Positions 18,111 to 26,466 of a stretch of DNA of 62,116 nucleotides are shown one piece after another. Every line of letters begins with the position of its first letter. The first letter of the stretch is position 1. This DNA comes from Chloroflexota bacterium (GTDB lineage Bacteria > Chloroflexota > Anaerolineae > Anaerolineales > VGOW01): the NCBI GenBank assembly GCA_016197225.1, contig JACPWC010000069.1, positions 1-62,116 of the forward strand, given 5' to 3'. The position numbers were made by a program, and so were the translations under genes. The notes beneath the pieces are model-generated. The model did not search any database. It had not been told where the DNA came from and was given only the letters and a program-made list of their open reading frames with translations.

Positions 18111-19049
18111 ATGGAAACGGACTCCTCTTCGCCGTCGTTGTCGGAAAAACCGGTTCCCCGCTTTGAGTCGGCGTGGCGGCTCAGTAACGCCGGTTTTGGA
18201 TTCCTCATGGTGCTGCCTGCGTTCCTGCTGCTGCTCGCCATCTTCGCTTATCCCCTGGCCTACTCGGCCTACATGAGTTTCCATTTCTTTGATCTGGCTC
18301 GCCCGCAGGACTTTCATTTCGTGGGCCTGGGGAATTATCTTGAGATCATTCAAAGCGAAGAATTTCAGCGGGCGCTCAAGAACACGTTCATCTATGCAGG
18401 CCTGGCCGTGCCGCTGGAATTCGTCATCGGTCTGACCCTGGCTTTGGCCCTGGCCACCATCGAGCGCGGCCGGGCGGTAATCCGCACCCTGCTCATCATC
18501 CCCATGATGCTCGCGCCCATCGTCATGGGCCTGATGTGGAAGTTCATGTACAACCGCGAACTCGGCGTCATCAATTACTTGATTGAGCAACTGGGCCTCA
18601 CGCCGCCGCTGTGGCTGGCCGATCCGGATCTGGTGCTGTACAGCGTCGTCATTGTAGACATCTGGGCCACCGTCCCCTTCGTCATCCTGCTCATGCTGGC
18701 CGGGCTGCTCTCCATCCCCTCCGAATACTACGAATCGGCCAGGATTGACGGCGCTAGCGCCGTGGCGGCCTTTCGCCATATCACCCTGCCCCTGCTCCAG
18801 CCGATTATACTCGTGGTGCTGCTCATTCGCGGCATGGACGCCTTTCGCGTCTTCGACATTATCTATGTGATGACTCGGGGCGGCCCCAACTTTCAAAGTG
18901 ACGTGCTGTCGTATTATGCTTTCCGGGGGGTCTTCGTACATCGCGCCATCGGCACGGCCACGGCCACAGCCTGGATTATGACCCTCATCCTGTTGGTGGG
19001 CGGCCTGGTGCTGATTCGTTCGATGCGGAGCACAGAGGAGGCGCTATGA
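18111..19049 (+). CDS. Carbohydrate ABC transporter permease, MalF-like
   Basis: 312 aa. Six TM helices starting at about residue 28 (GFLMVLPAFLLLLAIFAYPLAY). The EAA loop is ESARIDGASAVAAFRHITLPLLQPI (about 205-229) and RGGPNFQSDVLSYYAFRG is typical of sugar permeases. It overlaps its partner at 19046 by 4 nt. Confidence 0.93.
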   Translation: METDSSSPSLSEKPVPRFESAWRLSNAGFGFLMVLPAFLLLLAIFAYPLAYSAYMSFHFFDLARPQDFHFVGLGNYLEIIQSEEFQRALKNTFIYAGLAVPLEFVIGLTLALALATIERGRAVIRTLLIIPMMLAPIVMGLMWKFMYNRELGVINYLIEQLGLTPPLWLADPDLVLYSVVIVDIWATVPFVILLMLAGLLSIPSEYYESARIDGASAVAAFRHITLPLLQPIILVVLLIRGMDAFRVFDIIYVMTRGGPNFQSDVLSYYAFRGVFVHRAIGTATATAWIMTLILLVGGLVLIRSMRSTEEAL

Positions 19050-19870
19050 AGACCCAACGACGTTTGCAACTCGTGTTGAGTTACGCGCTTATCCTGGGGG
19101 CCGTGGTCGTCTTCCTATTTCCTATTATCTGGCTGACGCTGGGGTCATTCAAGCCGCGCTCCGAATTGCTCGTCGTCTCGTTGCCCACCCAGCCGACGTT
19201 GGAGAACTATTCCAATGTTCTGAAAGAGTTTCCGGTGGGAACGTACCTCCGCAACAGCCTGCTGGTCGCCCTCAGCTCGACCTCGATCACGCTGGCGGCC
19301 GGCTCCCTGGCGGCTTACGGGTTTACCCGCTATCGCTTCCGGGGCCGGCAATCGTTGCTCATCTCCACGCTGTTGATGCGGATTCTGCCGGCGGTGGCGG
19401 TGGGCATTCCCCTGTACTTGCTTTTCTCCCGCCTGCGGCTAACCAACACGTACTACGGCCTGATCCTGGCCCACGTCGCGGGCCAGTTGCCGCTGGTCAT
19501 CTGGATCCTGCAAGGCTTTTTTCAAGACCTGCCCCCCGAACTGATGGACGCCGGGCTGGTGGATGGTTGCAATCGCTTGAGCGTGTTGTATCACGTCGTC
19601 CTGCCGCTGGCCGCGCCGGGCCTGGCGGTGGCCGCCATCTTCTCCTTCCTGATCAGTTGGAATGATTTTGGCCTAGCTGTCATGATGGTCCAAAAACCGG
19701 GGGTCTTGACGATGCCGGTCGGCATGTCTCACATGTCCCTGCGGTTTGGCATCCGCTGGGACAGCCTGTCAGCTTCGGCAGTGATGTACATTGTGCCGAC
19801 CATCATCATGGCGCTTATCCTGCAGCGCTACGTCGTGCGCGGGCTGACGATGGGCGCTATCAAAGGTTGA
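19046..19870 (+). CDS. Carbohydrate ABC transporter permease, MalG-like
   Basis: 274 aa. LGSFKPRSELLVVSLPTQPTLENY, the EAA loop DAGLVDGCNRLSVLYHVVLPLAAPGLAV (about 166-193) and the terminal RGLTMGAIKG identify a MalG-type permease. The gene is translationally coupled to the MalF-like gene. As in the first sugar operon, no ATP-binding gene follows. Confidence 0.93.
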   Translation: MKTQRRLQLVLSYALILGAVVVFLFPIIWLTLGSFKPRSELLVVSLPTQPTLENYSNVLKEFPVGTYLRNSLLVALSSTSITLAAGSLAAYGFTRYRFRGRQSLLISTLLMRILPAVAVGIPLYLLFSRLRLTNTYYGLILAHVAGQLPLVIWILQGFFQDLPPELMDAGLVDGCNRLSVLYHVVLPLAAPGLAVAAIFSFLISWNDFGLAVMMVQKPGVLTMPVGMSHMSLRFGIRWDSLSASAVMYIVPTIIMALILQRYVVRGLTMGAIKG

Positions 19871-19889
19871 TCTCAAACAGGGATATGCT

Positions 19890-20699
19890 ATGGAACTGCC
19901 TGACCTGTCGCAAGAATATCCGCTCTCAGCCGAAAATGTGGCGGCCTATCGCGCGAACGGCCATATCTTGCTCCGGGACGTCGCCTCGCCGGAGGAGATG
20001 GCTGCCTACGGCCCGGCCATTGTCGAGGCGGCCATACGTTACAACACCGAACATCGTGCATTGGAGGAACGCGACACCTACAAAAAAGCCTTCCTCCAGA
20101 TCATGAACCTGTGGGCATGCGATGACGCGGACGCGGTTCGCCGCTTTGTCCTGGCACGCCGCTTTGCGAAGATCGCTGCCGACTTGATGGGCGTGGAGCG
20201 CGTGCGGCTCTATCACGATCAAGCCCTGTTCAAGGAAGCCGGGGGCGGCTACACCCCCTGGCATCAAGACCAGCATTACTGGCCGTTGGACACCGACCAG
20301 ACTATTACGATGTGGATGCCGCTGGTAGACGTCACGCCTGAAATGGGCGTACTGCATTTCGCCTCCGGCTCGCACACCAGCGGCTCTCTCGGCGAGTTCC
20401 CCATCTCAGACGAATCTCAGGATGTGTTTCGGAGGTTCATAGCCGAACGCGGCTTCCGGCTGAGCCAATCCCAGCCGATGGCGGCTGGCGATGCCACCTT
20501 TCACTCCGGCTGGGTTCTGCACGCCGCCGCGCCCAACACCACCGACACAATCCGCAAGGCAATGACCATGATCTACTATCCCGATGGGGCGCGGGTAGTA
20601 AACCCGGTGGGTGAAGGCCGCCAGAAAGATTTGGCGCGGTGGCTCCCCGGTTGCAAGCCGGGCGATTTGGCGGCCAGTGAACTCAATCCAGTGGTCTAG
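19890..20699 (+). CDS. Phytanoyl-CoA dioxygenase (PhyH) family protein
   Basis: 269 aa. The Fe(II)/2-oxoglutarate facial triad is visible as WHQDQHY (about 114-120) and the distal His in WVLHAAAPNTTD (about 208-219), with a following Arg/Lys region for 2-oxoglutarate. PhyH proteins hydroxylate or oxidatively demethylate small substrates. It lies 19 nt after the sugar permease and just before a URO-D-like gene, which would fit an oxygen-dependent step on the imported compound, but the substrate is not known. Confidence 0.85.
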   Translation: MELPDLSQEYPLSAENVAAYRANGHILLRDVASPEEMAAYGPAIVEAAIRYNTEHRALEERDTYKKAFLQIMNLWACDDADAVRRFVLARRFAKIAADLMGVERVRLYHDQALFKEAGGGYTPWHQDQHYWPLDTDQTITMWMPLVDVTPEMGVLHFASGSHTSGSLGEFPISDESQDVFRRFIAERGFRLSQSQPMAAGDATFHSGWVLHAAAPNTTDTIRKAMTMIYYPDGARVVNPVGEGRQKDLARWLPGCKPGDLAASELNPVV

Positions 20700-20728
20700 C
20701 CTGGGCAGCGCAGCCTCATTTGCATTCT

Positions 20729-21817
20729 ATGCCCATTCACTTTGACATAGACCAATGGCAAAAAGTCAAAGAGACCTATCGCCTGTGGTGGGCACATCAA
20801 CTCGACCGCCCCATCATCCCACTCACCCTGTCCGGGCGCGACCCTGGCCGCGACCGACCCTGCGCGCCATTGCTTTCGCAGACTACGTGCCACGACTTTT
20901 CGATCCCGGCGGAGGACCTGATTGACTGCATTGACTACGAACTGTCCCGGCTCGTGTTCCTCGGCGACGCCTTCCCCTTTTTCAGCATGGATGTCTTCGG
21001 GCCGGGCCTGATCGCGGCCTTCATGGGCGCGAGGCTCGACAACTCGACGGGGCTGGTCTGGTTTTTTCCATCCGAGGACTTGCCGATAGACCAAATCCAT
21101 TTTCGCTACGATCCCGACAATCTCTGGTTCCGGCGGATTAAGGAGATTTACGAGGCCGGGATGCGCCACTGGCAGGGGCAGGTACTCATGAGCATGACCG
21201 ACCTGGGCGGGAACCTGGACATCCTCTCGACCTTCCGACACGGCGAAAAGCTGCCGGTGGACCTGTACGAATACCCGGACGAAGTCAAACGCCTGACCTG
21301 GGAGGTGCACGAAGCCTGGCATCGCTACTTTGAAGAAATCAACGCTATTATCGCGCCGCACACGCCGGGCTACTCCGACTGGTCTTCGCTCTTCTACGAG
21401 CAGCCGGGGTACATGCTGCAATCCGACTTCACGTTCATGATCGGCCCGAAGATGTTCGACGAGTTTGCCGAGCCGGAACTGGCGGCCAGCACCCGGCGGC
21501 TTGCCCATTCTTTCTACCATCTGGACGGCATCGGCCAACTGGCCCATCTGGATTCCATATTGAAGATCGAAACGCTCAACGGGGTGCAGTGGGTTCCCGG
21601 CGCGGGCAAGCCCGACTGCGCTCACTGGCCGGAGGTTTATCAAAAGATTCACGCCGCCGGGAAACTGATGCAAATCTTCGGCGAGTTCGACATCCTCGAC
21701 GCCGTCATTGAACAAGTCGGCGACCCCGGCGCGATTCATTGCCACTTTCACTGGGAACCGCTCACCGGCGACGAGAGCGAGTACCGCCGCCAGTTGGCGA
21801 GGTACGGGATCGAATGA
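20729..21817 (+). CDS. Divergent URO-D-like protein lacking the Cys zinc motif
   Basis: 362 aa from ATG 20729. It aligns in general layout with the URO-D-like proteins of this window (DGIGQLAHLDSIL where others have CGNATKIIEPM), and closely with the protein at 26466. The zinc Cys is missing: the motif reads HLDGIGQL, and the C-terminal PGC is absent. An alternative TTG start at 20720 adds three residues. The lack of the metal Cys argues against a classical methyl-cobamide chemistry; the true reaction is unknown. It overlaps the alpha-galactosidase start by ATGA. Confidence 0.75.
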   Translation: MPIHFDIDQWQKVKETYRLWWAHQLDRPIIPLTLSGRDPGRDRPCAPLLSQTTCHDFSIPAEDLIDCIDYELSRLVFLGDAFPFFSMDVFGPGLIAAFMGARLDNSTGLVWFFPSEDLPIDQIHFRYDPDNLWFRRIKEIYEAGMRHWQGQVLMSMTDLGGNLDILSTFRHGEKLPVDLYEYPDEVKRLTWEVHEAWHRYFEEINAIIAPHTPGYSDWSSLFYEQPGYMLQSDFTFMIGPKMFDEFAEPELAASTRRLAHSFYHLDGIGQLAHLDSILKIETLNGVQWVPGAGKPDCAHWPEVYQKIHAAGKLMQIFGEFDILDAVIEQVGDPGAIHCHFHWEPLTGDESEYRRQLARYGIE

Positions 21818-23121
21818 GTCTCCACAATCATCTTACCCCCACGCCGCCGATGGGCTGGAACAGTTGGCTCTGCTATGCCAGCACCGTTCGGGAAGACGAC
21901 GTGCGAGCTACATCGGACTACATGGCGCGGCACCTTCTACGTTACGGCTGGGAGTACGTGGTGATTGATGCACTATGGTACGACCCCCATCCCGTCGCCG
22001 GAACCTACCGCGAGAATGTCGCTATGGAAATGGACGCCTACGGGCGGTGGCTGCCGGCCATCAACCGTTTCCCTTCGGCGGCGGGCGGCGCGGGCTTCAA
22101 ACCGCTTGCCGACGATCTGCATCACTTGGGGCTGAAGTTCGGAATTCATCTGATGCGCGGCATCCCGCGCCAGGCCGTGACGCTGAACACGCCCGTCCTC
22201 GGCACGCCCTGCCGGGCGCGGGACATCGTGAACACAAACGATGTGTGCGCTTGGAATCCCGATATGTATGGCCTGAACCTGTCACATCCGGGCGCGCAGG
22301 CGTATTACGATTCCGTGGCGGCGCTGTGCGCCGAGTGGTGCGTGGACTACATCAAGGCCGACGACATGGGGACGCCCTACTATCCCGATCACGTCGCCGC
22401 TTTCTCTCAGGCAATCAGGAAAACGGGCCACGACATCGTCCTCAGCCTTTCGCCGGGCTTGTGAATGAGCGTCGAAAACGCCGCGCACCTGAAAGCGCAC
22501 AGCGAGCTGTGGCGCATCACCGCCGATTTGTGGGATCGCTGGGAGCCAGAGGTCAAAGATTCGACCGGCTTGAAAAATCAATTCGACGCCGCGCGGCAAT
22601 GGGCGGAGTATATCGGCTCCGGACATTGGCCTGATCTCGACCTGCTGCCGCTGGGCCGGATCGGACCGTCTCCCCACATCGGGTCGGATCGCCCCACCCG
22701 CCTCACATGGGACGAGCAGATCACGCTCATGACTTTGTGGACAATGTTCCGGTCGCCGCTGATATTCGGCGGCGATTTGACGAGCCTCGACGAATGCACG
22801 TTGAACCTGCTCACTAACGCAGAAGTCCTCGCCGTGCACCGGGCAAGCGAGAACAATCGCGAAGTGTTCGCGCGCGGCGATCACATTGCCTGGGCCGCAG
22901 ACGTTCCCGATTCGGCAGACAAGTGCCTGGCGCTGTTCAACCTCGGCGAGGCGCGCGCGCGGGTCGAGATCCCATTCCGAGAACTGGGAGTGTCGCGTGC
23001 GTGCGTGGTGCGCGATTTATGGGCGCATCAAGATTTAGGACCATTTCAAGATTCGTTTACGGCGTCGCTCGATCCGCACGCGGCTGGCCTATACCATCTG
23101 ACGCCGCGCAACACTTTCTGA
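21814..23121 (+). pseudogene. Alpha-galactosidase (GH27-like) interrupted by an in-frame TGA
   Basis: A single reading frame runs from ATG 21814 to TGA 23119-23121 and is broken only by TGA at 22462-22464. The first part has TPPMGWNSWLCY (N-terminal GH27 signature) and VDYIKADDMG (nucleophile Asp). The second part resumes exactly where homology should continue (SVENAAHLKAHSELWRI) and has GHWPDLDLLPLG and MFRSPLIFGGDL. Together they give about 434 codons, near the normal family length. The family cleaves terminal alpha-galactose, for instance from galactosyl-cyclitols. The stop may be a true nonsense mutation or a base error; the second ATG (22465) could start a fragment but would lack the catalytic Asp. 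Confidence 0.85.
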
Positions 23122-23137
23122 CCGGGAGGAACAACGT

Positions 23138-23956
23138 ATGGAACCCAAGCAACCGACCGCGCTGGACGACTTTTTATTCGACCTTCGCGGCTACCTGATC
23201 CTCAAGCAGGCAGTCGAGCCGGAGTCGGTCGCCAATCTCAATCGCCTCATAGAGGCATTGCCCGCGATGGAAAACAGGCAATGGCACGGCGACGCCCAAC
23301 GCCGCGACTACAACGCGGCGGCCGGGTTCGAACTGCACAATTGTGTGGAGGCGGGTGAGCCGTTTGAACGGCTGATTGACCATCCCGGCTGGATCAACTA
23401 TGTCCAGCACTACTGCGGCGAGGAAGGATCGTATGTCGAAGGGCTATTTATTGATGAGTGTATCCTGTCGGTGCGGCGCTCCGGCGGGTATCACCCGGTT
23501 CACTCCGGCGGGCACCGGGGCGCGTTGCGCGGAATCTACCATTACAGTCACGGCGTCTTCCGCTGTGGGCAGTGCAACATCATTCTGGCGCTGACGGACA
23601 TCGGCCCCGGCGACGGCGGCACCATGGTGATCCCTGGCAGTCACAAATCGAACCTGCCGCATCCACAGGCCGGCGATTACGCCCGGCTTGAGCGGATGGA
23701 CACGATGGAGGGCGCGATCGAAGTGCATCTTCAGAAGGGCGATGCTTTGCTGTTTGTGGATGGCCTAATGCATGGCGCGAGCAGCCGGACGAACCCCGGC
23801 GAACGGCGCGTGGTGATTTACCGATACGGCGCAAGTTGGGGGGCGACGCGCTTCGGATACACCTACTCGCAGGCCCTGCTCGATCGCCTGTCGCCCGAAC
23901 GACGCAAGATCCTGCAACCGGTTCCGCCGTTGCGACCGCCGCAGCCGGGGGAGTAA
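23138..23956 (+). CDS. PhyH-family dioxygenase-like protein
   Basis: 272 aa with a GGGAGGA site ahead of ATG 23138. The jelly-roll core includes CNIILALTDIGPGDGGTMVIPGSHKSN and the distal iron His in VDGLMHGASSRTNPGERRVVIYRYG. The usual His-x-Asp pair is not obvious: the region expected to hold it reads VHSGGHRGALRG, so the iron site may be altered. It is the second PhyH-type protein in the same gene run and may act on a related substrate, or be a non-catalytic homologue. Confidence 0.8.
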   Translation: MEPKQPTALDDFLFDLRGYLILKQAVEPESVANLNRLIEALPAMENRQWHGDAQRRDYNAAAGFELHNCVEAGEPFERLIDHPGWINYVQHYCGEEGSYVEGLFIDECILSVRRSGGYHPVHSGGHRGALRGIYHYSHGVFRCGQCNIILALTDIGPGDGGTMVIPGSHKSNLPHPQAGDYARLERMDTMEGAIEVHLQKGDALLFVDGLMHGASSRTNPGERRVVIYRYGASWGATRFGYTYSQALLDRLSPERRKILQPVPPLRPPQPGE

Positions 23957-23957
23957 G

Positions 23958-25181
23958 ATGCGCGACCCCGGAATGACGCTCGCGCCTGAGTGGACTCGAG
24001 ACCTCGTGATCTACGAGATCAACCCCTACGCCTTCACCTCGCCGGATGGCGCGGGCGGCGGGAGTGGCAGCGGGACCTTTGCCAGCCTGAAAGAGAAGCT
24101 GGCATATCTCGAAGAGCTGGGCATCACCGGTATCTGGCTGGCGGGATACTGTCGGTGCACGGCACACTTCTACGGCATCAAATCGGTCTATGCCTGCGTC
24201 CGGCCCGACGAATTTGACCCGGCGCTGGGCACGGCCCGCGATTTCAACGACATGATGGACGAGGCCCACCGCCGGAGCATCCGAATCTTTCTGGACGTGA
24301 TCACACACGGCGTCGTGGACGACAGCCCCCTCATCGCTGAGCACCCCGATTGGTTCAAAGGCGGCACATGGGGGATGACGGACTACGACTACGATAACGC
24401 CGAGTTCAGAGAGGGGTGGATCAACGTGTGGGTCAATTACGTGACCGAGTACGGGGTGGACGGCTACCGCCTCGACGTGCCGCGCCAGCACCAGATGCCG
24501 CTGTGGGACATTATCACGGCACGATGCGCGGCGGCGGGGCATCCTATCGTCATCATCCCGGAGCATACCTGCACATACCATTTTGGTCAGCACGATTACT
24601 ACGGCTTTAGTTCCGACATGGCGGGTGAATTTTGTGAGACTCCGCAGTATGTCGGCGTCCAAATCAGTTGCCACGACGAGGGCTGGCAGTCCGGCCCCGG
24701 CAACTATTACAAAGTCAAAGGCGAGCGGGGCAATCTGGCCTACACGCTGTTCGGGTACAACATCCCAGTCTTCATGTCCGGCGAGGAGTTCCAGGCCGAG
24801 CAGACGAGCCTGCCGGGGCTGGAGAAGAATCTGTACGGCGGCGGCGGGCCGGGCGGTTGGCTGTACGGCTCGTGGATTCAGTGGGAGCAGTTGGAGGAAA
24901 CGAAGCACCGTGAGATGTTCGACGACTTCAAGAAGATGCTCCGCATCCGGCGTGAGAACCGGGACGTGTTGCACGGCGACCGCTCGGCCACGCACATCTT
25001 GAGAGTGCCGCACTCGCCCTCCACCCGGCCTATCCCGTACGTCCGCTTCATTCGGGGCGAGAAGGCCATCGTCGTTATCGCCAGCCACGACAACGCAATG
25101 GGGTTGCCGATGACGTTGCGCCTGCCACTGGCCGAAATGGGCATGAGCGGCAAGGGGCCATATCGTGTGACCGATTTGTGA
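23958..25181 (+). CDS. GH13 alpha-amylase family enzyme, frameshifted near the C-terminus
   Basis: 407 aa to the TGA at 25179-25181. GH13 catalytic motifs are in place: DVITHGV (region I), GYRLDVPRQ (nucleophile Asp, region II), IIPEHT (acid Glu, region III) and SCHDEGW (region IV). After the stop, another frame (reading SETASTATEAELGRFEVTVP) continues with a plausible C-terminal beta domain to TGA 25301-25303, which overlaps the next ATG as ATGA. Loss of one G in TTG(G)TGAGC at about 25179 would explain this, so the intact gene is probably 23958-25303. It may transfer or hydrolyse alpha-glucosides or cyclitol glycosides. Confidence 0.87.
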   Translation: MRDPGMTLAPEWTRDLVIYEINPYAFTSPDGAGGGSGSGTFASLKEKLAYLEELGITGIWLAGYCRCTAHFYGIKSVYACVRPDEFDPALGTARDFNDMMDEAHRRSIRIFLDVITHGVVDDSPLIAEHPDWFKGGTWGMTDYDYDNAEFREGWINVWVNYVTEYGVDGYRLDVPRQHQMPLWDIITARCAAAGHPIVIIPEHTCTYHFGQHDYYGFSSDMAGEFCETPQYVGVQISCHDEGWQSGPGNYYKVKGERGNLAYTLFGYNIPVFMSGEEFQAEQTSLPGLEKNLYGGGGPGGWLYGSWIQWEQLEETKHREMFDDFKKMLRIRRENRDVLHGDRSATHILRVPHSPSTRPIPYVRFIRGEKAIVVIASHDNAMGLPMTLRLPLAEMGMSGKGPYRVTDL

Positions 25182-25299
25182 GCGAGACCGCGTCAACCGC
25201 AACGGAAGCGGAACTCGGCCGGTTTGAAGTGACTGTGCCCAGAGCGCGCGCGCCGAACGGAGGCGCGCGGGTGTTCAAAATCGAGGCGATGGTGAGGCC

Positions 25300-26466
25300 A
25301 TGACTCTCCGGGTTGAAGAATGTTTGCCCGCCATTGACCGGGCCACACTCACGCCGCGGGTGCAACGCGCCCTGAATAGTGAGACAGTCGAACTCAACGA
25401 TTGGACGCTTCAACCGATTCACAGCGGCTTTGAAGTTCGCGCGGGTGTGTATCGCCTCATCGGCAGGGCGCATGATCACGAGCGAGCGGTTCCGTGGTCG
25501 CTCATTCTCAAGATCGTTCGCCCCGCGCCCGGCTCAAGCGAAGACGATCCACACGACTGGAACTATTTGAAGCGCGATGCGCTGGCTTATCAATCCAGCC
25601 TGTTGGCGGATTTGCCCGGCGGCCTCGCGGCCCCGCGCTGTTTCGCCGTCCTCGAGCAGGCGGAGGGTGAAATTTGGATCTGGCTCGAAGAGGTGAGAGA
25701 TGACATCGGCTCGAAGTGGCCGCTATTGCGGTACGGTTTGGCCGCGCGGCATCTCGGCCGGTTCAACGGTGCATATCTGAACGGGCGGTCATTGCCGCAC
25801 TGGCCGTGGTTGAGCCGGGAGTGGTTGCGCGTGCTTGTCACTCAAGCCGCACCTGCCATGGCCCAATTGCCGAGTGTGCTGAATCACCCGTTGCTGTGCC
25901 GCCTTTATCCCGACGACGTGGCGGAGGGCATCTTTCGATTGTGGGCCGACCGCGAGCCTCTGCTCTCCGCGCTCGACCGCCTGCCGCGCACCTTCTGCCA
26001 CCGCGATGCTTTTCGCCGTAATCTGTTCGCGCGGCGCGGCGCGGATGGACAGGAGCAGACAGTAGCGATTGACTGGGTTTTTGCAGGCGCCGGGGCGATT
26101 GGGGAAGAGGCAGTTGCTCCGGTGGCGGCGACGCTGGGTTTCCGGGAAGTTGATCTGGCCGAAGCGGCGGAGCTGGAGAAAGTCGTCTTTGAGAATTATC
26201 TGGCAGGGTTGCGCGATTCCGGCTGGGAGGGCGACTCGCGATTGGCGCGATTCGGCTACGCGGCGGCGGCCCCGTTGCGTTACTGCCTCGGCGGCACGCG
26301 GAATCTTCTGCCGGTTATGCTCGATGAGTCTCAACACCCACGCTTCGAGAAAATGTGGGGCGACCCCATCCATGTTTACGCAGATTATTGGGCGAGGATG
26401 TTCCGTTACCTGCTCACGTTGGCCGATGAAGCGCGCGGGTTGTTGAGAATGATGGATGCGTGGTGA
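25300..26466 (+). CDS. Aminoglycoside-phosphotransferase-family kinase
   Basis: 388 aa. The catalytic loop FCHRDAFRRNLF (His-x-Asp, Asn; about residue 230) and AIDWVFAGAGAIGEE (metal Asp) match APH/choline-kinase-like enzymes. The N-lobe has WSLILKIVRP with the likely ATP-binding Lys. Members phosphorylate sugars, amino sugars or cyclitols. Given its neighbours, a cyclitol or sugar kinase is more likely than an antibiotic-resistance enzyme. The start overlaps the frameshifted GH13 gene and the stop overlaps ATG 26466. Confidence 0.82.
   Translation: MTLRVEECLPAIDRATLTPRVQRALNSETVELNDWTLQPIHSGFEVRAGVYRLIGRAHDHERAVPWSLILKIVRPAPGSSEDDPHDWNYLKRDALAYQSSLLADLPGGLAAPRCFAVLEQAEGEIWIWLEEVRDDIGSKWPLLRYGLAARHLGRFNGAYLNGRSLPHWPWLSREWLRVLVTQAAPAMAQLPSVLNHPLLCRLYPDDVAEGIFRLWADREPLLSALDRLPRTFCHRDAFRRNLFARRGADGQEQTVAIDWVFAGAGAIGEEAVAPVAATLGFREVDLAEAAELEKVVFENYLAGLRDSGWEGDSRLARFGYAAAAPLRYCLGGTRNLLPVMLDESQHPRFEKMWGDPIHVYADYWARMFRYLLTLADEARGLLRMMDAW

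Noticed and set aside
22462-22464. TGA as selenocysteine or reassigned codon
   Set aside because: No SECIS-like hairpin was evident just downstream, homologues do not have a redox Cys here as far as I recall, and all other genes use TGA as stop.
23580-25202. 540-codon open frame on the minus strand
   Set aside because: It lies opposite the PhyH and GH13 genes, has no domain features, and is explained by high GC at third positions.
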